A stretch of DNA of 64,000 bases, taken from positions 29,801,596 to 29,865,595 of the forward strand of contig OZ024935.1 of NCBI GenBank assembly GCA_964017235.1. Direction: 5' to 3'. The position numbers were made by a program, and so were the translations under genes. Within the stretch, counting starts at the first letter, position 1. The number at the start of each line of letters is the position of its first letter. This stretch comes from Sabellastarte sp. h YS-2021. Taxonomy: Eukaryota; Annelida; Polychaeta; Sabellida; Sabellidae. Under the pieces are notes generated by a model that saw nothing but the letters and a program-made list of their open reading frames with translations, had not been told where the DNA came from and ran no database searches. Shown piece after piece: positions 37,801 to 49,800 of the stretch.

Positions 37801-40800
37801 AGGGAAAGGGCTGTACAGAAATACAGTTGTTCGAAAGATATTCCGAAGCTGACAGAAGAAAAGGACAAAAAAGCTGTGCCCTGCAAATGGTATTATGAAA
37901 TAAAGTAACAAGGTAATTGTTTAAGTGTAAAAAGTAGGTTAAAAATATTTAAAGAAATACTATAAATGCAATATCCTCATTCGACCATGAAGAAGGGATC
38001 CAAAGGTCAAATCTGACCATACCAAAAGATTCCCAGCCAAAGAATTTAGGATGGTTTACCATCCCAAACCTCTCGGACCAATAATAAGTGAGTCATAGGC
38101 ACTTTTTAAGTTTGGCTATCCTTGTTTGACCTTGACGGACGGGTCTAAGGTCAAATCCGACCACACAAAAAATTCCCAGCCCATGATTTCCTGTAGCTTG
38201 TTTACCATCCCAAACCTGTAGGACCAATAATAAGCGAGTTATAAGCAATTGTAAGTTTGGCTATCCTCAATTGACCTTGAAGGAGGGGTCCCAGGTCAAA
38301 TCTGACCACACCAAAAGAATCCCAGCCCATGATTTCCTATATGTTGGTTTACCATCCCAAACCTCCAAGACCAATAATACGCGAGTTATAAGCACTTTAA
38401 GTTTGACTATCTTCGTTTGACCTGGAAGGAGGGGTCTAAGGTGAAATCCGACCACACCAAAAGATTCCCAGCCCATGATTTTCTATAGGTTGGTTTTCCA
38501 TTCCAAACCTCTAGCACCAATAATAAGCGAGTTATAAGCACTTTTAAGTTTGGCTATCCTCATTTGACCTTGAAGGAGGGGTCCAAGGTGAAATCCGACC
38601 ACACCAAAAAATTCCCAGCTCATGATTTTCTATAGGTTGGTTTTCATTCCAAACCTCTAGGACCAATAATAAGCGAGTTATAAGCACTTTTATGTTTGGC
38701 TATCCTAATTTGACCTTGAAGGAGGGTTCCAAGGTCAAATCGGACCATATTAACAGATTCCCAGCCCATGATTTCCTACAGGTTGGATACAATGATTTAC
38801 TCAACAGTGAGAACCTGAAAGAAGCTATTGCTCAGCTATGCCATGACATAGAGGTCTGCAATTTCACTATGTTATAGCTGACCAAAACGTCTGTGAATAA
38901 CATATTTAACAAAATACTCTAAATGTAATAGTTTTAAAGTTACAACTGATTTACTCAAGAGTGAGAACCTCAAAGTAACTATTACTCAGCTATGCAATGA
39001 GCTACATGTCTGAATTTTTGCTCTGTTATAGCTGACCTAAAAGTAGGTGAACAACATATTTAAGCAAAATACTGTAAATGCAATAGTTTTCAAGTTACAA
39101 CTGATTTACTCAATAGTGAGAACCTGAAAATAGCTATTGCTCCGCTATGCCATGAGCTATAGGTCTGTAATATTATAGCTAACCCAAAAGCTAACCCAAA
39201 AGTAGGTGAACAATATATTTTAACAAAATACTCCAAATGCAATATTTTTCAAGTTACAGCCGATTTACTCAACAGTCAGTGCCTGAGAATAGCTATTGCT
39301 CAGTTGTGCCATGACCTACAGGTCTGTAATTTCACTATGTTATAGCTGACCCAAAAGTAGCTGAATAACATATTTGCACAAATTTCTGTAAAGGCAATAG
39401 TTTTCCAATTACAACTGATTTACTCAACAGTGAGAACTTCAAAGTAGCTATTACTCAGCTATGCAATGAGCCACAGGTCTGGAACTTCACTATGTTATAG
39501 CTGACCCCAAAATAGGTGAATAACATATTGCAACAAAATACTCTAAATGCAATAGTTTCCAAGTTATAAGTGATTTACTCAACAGTGATAACCTCAAAGT
39601 AGCTATTACTCAGCTATGCCATGAGCTACAGGTCTGAAATTTTACTATGTTATAGCTGACACAAAAGTAGCTGAATAGCATATTTATACTAAATTCTCTA
39701 AATGCAATAGTTTTCAAATTATAAGTGATTTACTCAACATTGAGAACTTCAAAGTAGCTATTACTCAGCTATGCAATGAGTCACAGGTCTGGAACTTCAC
39801 TATGTTATAGCTGACCCCAAAATAGGTGAATAACATATTGAAACAAAATACTCTAAATGCAATAATTTCCAAGTTATAAGCGATTTACTCAACAGTGATA
39901 ACCTCAAAGTAGCTATTACTCAGCTATGCCATGAGCTACAGGTCTGAAATTTTACTATGTTATAGCTGACCCAAAAGTAGGTGAACAACATATTTAAGCA
40001 AAATACTGTACATGCAATAGTTTTCAAGTAACAACTGATTTACTCAATAGTGATGACCTAAAAGTAGCTGTTACTCAGCTATGCCATGAGCTACAGGTCT
40101 GAAATTTTACTATGTTATAGCTGACCCAAAAGTAGCTGAATAACATATTTAGATTAAATTCTCTAAATGCAATAGTTTTGCAATTACAACTGATTTACTC
40201 AATAGTGAGAACCTCAAAGTAGTTATTACTCAGCTATGCAATGAGCTACAGGTCTGAAATTTTACTATGTTATAGCTGACCCAAAAGTAGGTGAACAACA
40301 TATTTAAGCAAAATACTGTAAATGCAATAGTTTTGAAGTTACAACTGATTTACTCAATAGTGATGACCTAAAAGTAGCTATTACTCAGCTATGCCATGAG
40401 CTACAGGTCTGAAATTTTACTATGTTATAGCTGGCCCAAAAGTAGCTGAATAACATATTTATACGAAATTCTCTAAATGCAATAGGTTTTAAGTTACAAG
40501 TGATTTACTCAATAGTGAGAACTTCAAAGTAGCTATTACTCAGCTATGCAATGAGCCACAGATCTGAAACTTCACTATGTTATAGCTGATCCCAAAATAG
40601 GTGAATAACATATTGAAACAAAATACTGTAAATGCAATAGTTTCCAAGTTATAAGCGATTTACTCAACAGTGATAACCTAAAAGTAGCTATTACTCAGCT
40701 ATGCCATGAGCTACAGGTCTGAAATTTTACTATGTTATAGCTGACCCAAAAGTAGCTGAATAACATATTTATACGAAATTCTCTAAATGCAATAGTTTTG

Positions 40801-43800
40801 AAGTTATAAGCGATTTACTCAACAGTGATAACCTAAAAGTAGCTATTACTCAGCTATGCCATGAGCTACAGGTCTAAAATTTTACTATGTTATAGCTGAC
40901 CCAAAAGTAGCTGAATAACATATTTATACGAAATTCTGTAAATGCAATAGTTTTTAAGTTACAAGTGATTTTACTCATGATGGAAGTTACTGAAAAGCCC
41001 AAAAGTAGCTATTACTCACTTAGCTATTGAGACAGGCACCCAACTTACTCACCATATTGTAGCTATGAAAAAAGTAGCTGAATAACATATTTTAACAAAA
41101 TGCTCTAAATGCAACACTTTTGAAGTTATAAATGATTTTGTGCATGATTTCATGAATTTTAATGCATTAAAAATTATTAAAAAAATTTATTAAAAAAAAA
41201 GTAAGACAGATCCAGGTCTCATACTCACACAAGAGAATCTACCTCTGGCCTAGTACATATATGCAAGATATGAGAGAAATCCCTGCAATAGTCACTGAGA
41301 AAATTGTGATTAAGTGTTGAAATTTTCACACTTTTGGTGGGGGTACCCCCCTTGTAATGTCTCTAGCAAACAGACGAACACACAGATTTGCATGCCTTGA
41401 ACAATTTTTCATCCTCGATAGATAAGGTATCTTTTAAAAAAAACAGCACGTCTCTAGGCCTTGTAGTTTTGGAGAAGAAGTTGTTCACGCGGACGCGTAC
41501 GCGGACGCATACGCGTACGCGGACGCGTACGCCCACGCCGCAGAGTGACGACATAAAAACTTAAACTCAAGATAAGTATGTTACTAGTGAGAGTTTAAGG
41601 TCACCAAACATTACAACACACCGTAAGGACCAGTTACATCCACATGCCAAATTTGAATTTAATCTGGCAAGCCATTTTTGAAATAGTGTCCAGAATAGAA
41701 AGTGTGACGATGACAGACACCAACGATGACAGACGACGATGATGCCACAAAATGAGGTGAAAAAGTAATCCCTGTATGCCACGCAGCATATAAATGCTGG
41801 TGACACAAAAATTCTATAATGTATAGATCCATGGAAAAATGCTTTGTGGAGAAAAAAGCCTGGTGCTTTCAATTTTATTTTAAATTTCCTTGCAACCATG
41901 GTATTTTACAGCAAAAGCCATATGTAACAATTTTACCTACATATCCTGGAGATCATCACTAGGAATATAATATGGCTTCTCTACCATTGACATATTATTT
42001 AAAATCTTTATAAGTAGAAAACGTTTAAAGCACCAGTTATTTTGTACCACTTTTTATGAATCAGACCAGGGATTCTTTCCACCAGGCATCCTTTCCTGGA
42101 TTCTGTACATCCACTAGACTTGCCACTTATCTCAATATTATATCTCAGTGTGAAACACAATGTCGAAGTATGTAGAAGGGCACATAATGACTACCAAGCC
42201 CACAGAAACACTGATAAACACTGCTCAGCATCAGACCTTACATTCAGAAGGACTGTACTTGTTTAAATCATAATGTATGGTGAATAGAATGAAAGGACAC
42301 CGCACAAGTGCTACAACATACCTGGCAACCTTTAGAGGACCAGACTTCCAGTTCATCATCCCAGTATTGGCAGTGTATGAGTGTGAACCTGTACCAGTAC
42401 TCAGCTCTACTGTCTTCTCTGTCATCTGACACTTGGCACACCTTATTTTTCTCACAGCCTTTTAAAAATAAATTTTAAACTTTTTCTTGCCCCCCCCCCC
42501 CCCCCCCCTCCCTACTCTCCTCCCAGTTACATGGATCTGTAATGACAGACTCCATAGTGATGTCAGTTTATCTTGTTTTCTTTCAATTCAATTCTCAAAC
42601 AAGCACTTGTGTATTAGTTACATAGATCTGGGGCCGTATTCTACAACAGTACTTAGATAAGGTGACCTTAGATCTAAGTAAGGGAATGTTTTTCACCAAC
42701 TTGTCTTGTACTTGGCATTCACGAAACAAAAACAAAACAAAATTTTTAAAAAGTTAGCAATGTTTAGTTTCATAATTTCTTACTTGAAATCTAAGTTATA
42801 CTTAAAATGTAAGCAAGAAATGATCTAAGTATTGTTGTAGAATATGATTGCTTTTCAAACATGGTCATGCAATGGTATGGATGTACTAAGCAGTCCAAAC
42901 TGAAAATTGCCTGATAATAAATGTTACAGGGAAAGTGTAAGATTTTGAATACATTTATATAAGAAACACTAATATGCTTTTAGGATATCACAAACACATC
43001 CATTATGTTATATACTATTTTGTGACATAATGAAGAAATAAACTTTGTCACTATAATGGCATCATTTCTAATCAGACATACCATTCTTCATTACTCCTAT
43101 TTCGATGACACCTGCATTTTCAATCTCATCTACTGTAAGCATCAGAAAATGCTTTTCTTCATAACTGTCTGTGTCATTTCTTGGGACCTGCAAAGTTATA
43201 CATGCAAGTTAAACCATACATTTTTGTTGACATCATAAAACAATATGTGATATATGAGAGGGCCATATACCAATTTACAAGAATATAAGATACAATGTAA
43301 TGGATTACAACTGCAGTAATATAAACAAAACTGTACACTATGTGTAATTAGGACCATTGTGAGTCAAAGGTTCAAGTGGAATCACCTACAGGCCACAACA
43401 TCAAAAAATACACTACATTTTTAAAGTGAGTGTTATACTCCATTCATACTACAAGTTGTATAACCCATGGTTATAGGCGTTGGGCAAACTTCCCCTGTTC
43501 TACAACTACTGTCCGAGGTGTGTATGCAATCTTGTGACACTGTGACAAAATGTCCATTACCTTGCGCATCCTACAGAGCTTTTAAAATGTGAAACTTTTC
43601 CGCCTCTGAATTTGGTTCGTGGGCATGAGCAGACAAGTGTAAGCATGTGCAGATGAATTTCTTGCTACAGTAACTGAAGGTGTAGTCCATAGTGTATGTA
43701 AGGTTGTGACTCCATTGTGTTTCAGTTCAACACAGTGCCATAAAGTGAGTGGAGATAAATGGATGTCTCGCCACTGTGTGACAAGATTGCATACAAATCT

Positions 43801-46800
43801 CAGACGGTAGTTGAAGAACAGGGGCATTACACCCAACGCCTATAACTGAGGGTTATACTGCCTGTAGTGTGAATGATTCCCTAAACCTCAGAAGGTATAT
43901 GGAGGCAGTTCCACCACCGAGTAAAACATATAACCACAGGACGTACCACCTATAGTGTGAATGGAGCATAAGGCATACCTGGAACCAAATCTGTTTTGAT
44001 ATTGGAGCTTTTAATAATAGAGAGTTCACTGTAATCCCTTGATAATCATGAAAAACCATGATAGAGTACAATGTATGTCAAAACAGACAACTCTATCCAT
44101 CAAATAGACTCTTTTTATTCATAATTACCTGTACATTTAACATGATTTTATATTCTTATCAGTCTGGGTGAATACAATGTGAAAAAATATCAGATACTTA
44201 GACTTTAGAACTTTGAGTATAAAGGTGATGAGTCACCTGAAAATATTTACTGAGTATCAAAGATTTTAGTGAATGTACTCATAGTCATGTAACATTGAAA
44301 TATATTTTTAAATGAATCTTGGTAGAGTAAAAAATCTAAAATTCGCCACAAATCTGAAATTCGCCACATGTTGAAATGTATTTTCTTTGTAAAATTAACT
44401 GAGGTTTTAGAGGTGGCGAATTTCAGATTTGTGGCGAATTTTAGATTTCTTACTCTACACACTACACAGTATATTTCCCAAAAGTTGATTTTCATGTTTG
44501 CAATAATTCACATAAATGTTAGATCTACCTAAAATGAATAATTTTTTGCAAGATTCACATAACGTTTATGCAATGTCTATATTTTTAAGCTAATTTAAGT
44601 GAGTACTCTTTAATCAGTAGAGTACTCATAAAAGAGTATTTGAATATAAAAATTACTGCTCAATGCAACCCCACTGTTACCTAGAACTCATGATTATGAG
44701 GTACTTGTATGATGTTTTCAATTTGATTCTAAAATATGAACTAAATATGATGGCCTTCTACTGCAATATTTCCTTGTAGTCTTATAAACAAAAAAGGAGA
44801 CCAGGGTGGCAACACACTCACCTCCCACCTCTGAGATGGGAGTTCGAATCCTGGACCAATCTCAAGTGGAAAAGCTGGTAGTCTTTTGTTCTTAGTCAGT
44901 AGTTCACAGTACAGAACCTTGATCAACTGTATGTACTGTTTTTTTTCCTTTTGTCGAACTACCCCTCATAATAGAACTGATACAGAGGTACTGGTGTGTG
45001 ATATTAAGCCCTAAATAAATAAATATAAACAGTAGAAATAAATCAAATAAAATTTACCTGAAAATATTTATAATACTCCGTTGGTGTGGGTTTTGTGTCT
45101 AAGCTGACATACACAGTTAGGGATTGGTTCACTTGAGGGTACACCGAAACAACCACTGGTTGCCAGGGTGATGTGAGGTTCAAGTAATGGTACATCATCT
45201 TATGCACATCTGTGATGGTTTCATTTACAAAAATGGCTTCCTCAGAAGGAGTGACAGGCATTTCGATAGTGAACAAAGATTGGTCTGAAAGTAAAATAAG
45301 AAAATTATATGGCTATGAAACTTGTTTGGCTATGTATGTCAAAACAAAACAAAAATCCAGGTGAAAATTACAGTTTTTACAGTAATCATTTTTAATTATG
45401 CACTTAACAACATCTAGAGCATGAAAAGAAATGCAAAGCCATGCAATCACCTCAGATCCAACTCAGCTGAGAAAATACTCAACTGGAGAAACAATTCTCC
45501 GAGAAAAAACTCAACTTGAGACAAATGGGGCTGAAGTTTGACAAAGACTTAAAGTTATGTCCAATCCAATCCACATGGGTCTATTATAATTTTAAGACAG
45601 AAATAATGACATTATCATCACCCCATCAAAAGGCACAGAGTAACTCACCAGTATTGCCCTGTGCTTGTCTTCTCTTCCTGTTTGACATAAGGAAGTTGTT
45701 AGTCTCACATTCTGACAGTACAAAGTCAATGACTGGTGAATTGACTTGACTGGAAGACCGATCCCACATAAAGGGGTTGATGAGAGAAAACATCATCTGG
45801 AATGAAGAACAAAGGCTTCATACAGTTAAAGTCCTCTTAAAGTAAAGCTGTATTCAGTCGAATTTAATGTTAAGAAAATGTCAGAGGGCCTTTTCTATTG
45901 ATGGTTAGGTAAAGGCATGAAATTTGCCAAAGTATATGGATTTCCTCACTGGGAGGCACCCAATAAGAGTAAGACAGTATCATCAAAATCTGTGCCATGT
46001 TTGCACCAATTAAGGAGATCAAAGGCCAAATGTAGTTTCCAAAAGCGGAAATTCTGTGAGAAACCAGGTACGTTTGATTTATAAAAGGCAAAGAGAAAGG
46101 TTTTTAAATGCATGCATGACCTGTGAGTCGCATATAAGTAAGAACTACATTGTACTTTTTGAAGACTTTTGAGGACACAATGTGTGATATATTAACAGAA
46201 TATTTGTTTTTAAATATTTGAAAAAATGTGAAATATTTGTTTTAGTTTAATATTTTGGTAAACATAGGGATAAAATAATGAAATATGTGATGAGACCAGT
46301 TTTGGTTAAAAAAAAACACAACATAACCGGATCACTGTCTTTTGGTTGACAAATAGGTTTCCGAGTTACTGGTTTCAACACTAATATTACCTACGTTTTA
46401 ATTGAATAGTTCAGGAAGTCTAACTTTTGACTCTGTTCATCATTTTATCAAAAGTCTGGGAAACAGAAGGTGTTCCTCACAGGCAGAATTTCACATACTG
46501 TGGCAAATATCAAATGTCTTACTTTACCCAACTAGGAGGAATTCTTGGCTTTAAGTACAAGTACATTTCTGGTTCCTTCATGTATGACTTTTTCAGGTTC
46601 AGTTGTATTTTGATATTTTAAAACTCAACTTTAACATTCAAGGTTATTTACATTTTACAAATTTATTTAACAAAGCAGGACAATTTTTTTGAAAGTATTT
46701 TTCATATTTCAACTCTAATATTACTAATAATGATAATCAGGTACACTTTCCCTTCAGTTGAAAAATGATAACCTTCTTGTATGTGTATAATTTATATTAA

Positions 46801-49800
46801 TGTTAATTTAACCAATATTACATTTATCATCGCATTGTCAACTCTTATAATAACTTAAACAAAACAAAGCAAATGTCATCAAATTTCTGATAATTTCAGG
46901 TGATGCATGTCAATTCTTCCTATAATTCCAGTTTCAACTAGCTATATAGAAAGTAAAAGCTGGGCGAGATGTGATCTTAGGACCTCATGATCATTCCAAA
47001 CATGTTTCAAAAAGGATTTATATTAAGGATATAATATCTACCTTAATTGTGTTGCTGCAGACTTGTCCTCAGATGATATATGATCAAGATAAAATTGACA
47101 CAACCATTCACTTAGATTGTGAGAAGGGGATCCCAAGGTATCAATTGCAATTGCCACGTAAACAAAATCAATACTGCCATCATGCAATCCTAGGACATTT
47201 TGTTTTGCATAAAATTTATACAAGGCTATCAATTTATCACATTCAGCTAAAGGGGAATCCCTTAGGATTCAAGCTGTTTGAAATTCAATGCTGATATGAA
47301 TAAAGGTAATATACAACTTATATAAGATTTTTCCTGAGGTCTTGTATTAACCACATTATGACAACAGTTAGACTCATTTCATATGCAAAAATAGAATCCG
47401 TGGGCATCTAAAGAGGAAGTCCATGTTTCATTACTCGGAATTCATATAAATAAAGCTACTTACAGTTCTTTCTACACATGGCAAGGATGAATCTTGCAGT
47501 AAATTTCGCACATCATTGTCAAGTCTCACAGCCCCATGTTTGTTTGTAAATGAAGCATTGACAAGGTTTGCTCCTTTATCCTTGGCTGTTATCACAGTGA
47601 TTTGGTCCAGGGCAATGACATCCTCAGGGTCACCGAGTACTTTGTCAGAGAGGAGTGTATGTGTGAGAATGTCAATGACACTGACACATTGCTTCATCAC
47701 CTCACCTATCTGAAAAGAAATTGGAATTAGACTGATGTATTTTGAATTTAATGTTGCTTCTACATGGTCACATTATGACAGGTAGTTGGTTTAAGGATCT
47801 TCCAACTATGAAGCTACAAAGATTCTAGTTATTTAGTGTGTTTTTCTTTTGTAATTACAAACCTTATTTGTCAAATGATCATAACATAAATAAATTCACT
47901 TAATCTTTCAGCACAGCAGAGGAAAACAAAATCTAAAGTACATCTTTAATTTAACTCTCTGAATTGCTATGAACAAATCTTCTGATACCTAAACAAAATG
48001 TTATCTCTATAAACATATTCAGATAATATAGTAGAATCTATATTATAAGAACTAATATATGTTCATCCCTTCACTGTGTGCCAGATTCTATTTTCCAGAT
48101 TTCTGACCTGTATGTCAGACCTAGTCTAGCAGTCATATTCACAAAGTGGATGAATGAAAGATGAACCCAAAAATTAACTTAAATTAACAAGAAAAAAACT
48201 TAATGTGACTGAGAATAGGTCAAATTCAGGATCCTGTTTATATCATGGTTTCTTGTGTTTCAGAGTCAACTGCAGAAGTTTCCTTGTACTATTAACAAGT
48301 TCATATCACCTACCCTGTGTATGGTTTCATTGTTAATGGTGTTATTTGCACTTTCACTTTCTTTTAACACAAAATCAGCAGCTGTCACCAGTCGCAAGGA
48401 AGAGCCTGCAAGATCTACAAAGTAAATGTATACTGTCACACTACTTAGGTAAATTCTTTTGGATCAGAAAAATACCAGTAAACAGTACAATGGAAAACTA
48501 GAAATAGGACGCCCTGTTGATAGTAGATGCGAATAGAAACAGGATAGCATAGAAGAACACACATTATCATGTGTAATGTCCACCCCATGAACCTTTTGCC
48601 AAAATTGTACAGTAGTCTTACAAGACCCGTTTCATTTGTAAAATATATCAATGATGCTTAAATATTTATTAGCGTAGATGTAAATTATTTCAGCCTTTTT
48701 GCATTGGTTGGGTCGAAAATTTTGACGAAATCACTCTATCTTGCATGGTTAAGAAGATAGAAGCAAATTCCTGTTTTTCTATTTTTGGCAAAAATTCGAA
48801 AAATCAAAATGGCCGCCATTTTTGGGGAGGGGAAAATTTTTTGAAAATTGCAAAGAGTACATTCCTTAGATACCCTGTGGGTTGAAAATTTCGACGAAAT
48901 CGCTCTATCTCGCACGGTTAAGGAGATAAAAGCAAATTTGTGTTTTGCCATTTTTGGCGAAAATTCAAAATGGCCGCCATTTTTGGGGAGGGGAAAATTT
49001 TTTGAAAATTGCAAAGATTACATTCCCTAGATACCCTGTGGGTCGAAAATTTCGACGAAATCGCTCTATCTCGCACGGTTAAGGAGATAGAAGCAAATGT
49101 GTGTTTTGCCATTTTTGGCAAAAATTCGAAAATTCAAAATGGCCGCCATTTTTGGGGAGGGGAAATTTTTTGAAAATTGCCAAGAATACAATGCTCATGC
49201 AGATACCCTGTGAGTTGAAAATTTCGACGAAATCGCTCTATCTCGCACGGTTAAGGAGATAGAAGCAAATTTGTGTTTTGCCATTTTTGGCAAAAATTCG
49301 AAAATTCAAAATGGCCGCTATTTTTGGGGAGGGGAAAATTTTTTGAAAATTGCAAAGAGTACATTCCTTACATACCCTGTGGGTCGAAAATTTCGACGAA
49401 ATCGCTCTATCTCGCACAGTTAAGGAGATAGAAGCAAATTTGTGTTTTGTCATTTTTGGCAAAAATTCGAAAATTCAAAATGGCCGCCATTTTTGGGGAG
49501 GGGAAAATTTTTTGAAAATTGCCAAGAATACAATGCTGAGATACCCTGTGGGTCGAAAATTTCGACGAAATCGCTCTATCTTGCACGGTTAAGGAGATAG
49601 AAGCAAATTTGTGTTTTGCCATTTTTGGCAAAAAATTGAAAATTCAAAATGGCCGCCATTTTTGGGGAGGGGAAAATTTTTTGAAAATTGCAAAGATTAC
49701 ATTCCTTAGATACCCTGTGGGTCGAAAATTTCGACGAAATCGCTCTATCTTGCGCGGTTAAGGAAATAGAAGCAAATTTGTGTTTTGCCATTTTTGGCAA

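Larger units (their letters stand above)
37711..41555. mobile_element. Composite satellite-bearing repeat inserted in the 790-bp array
   Basis: The 790-bp repeat breaks near 37,710 and resumes near 41,555 at the homologous point (GGAAAAAC ... AAAACTTAAACTCA). The insert begins with a hairpin AGTGCCCGTGAACGGGCACT (37,719-37,738), carries a ~146-bp array, then a ~155-bp array, then a unique tail (41,110-41,555) with a CpG-rich microrepeat. Satellite-carrying non-autonomous Helitron-like elements of bivalves have such a build (inference). Confidence 0.6.

Noticed and set aside
37647..37911. Minus-strand ORFs near 37.7-37.9 kb
   Set aside because: They overlap repeat borders and a hairpin and show no motif.
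38790..41110. Possible CRISPR-like array
   Set aside because: Units are long tandem monomers without distinct spacers, in a eukaryotic intron; it is satellite DNA.
46971..47294. 107-codon plus-strand ORF
   Set aside because: Overlaps the more plausible minus-strand remnant and has no recognisable domain.
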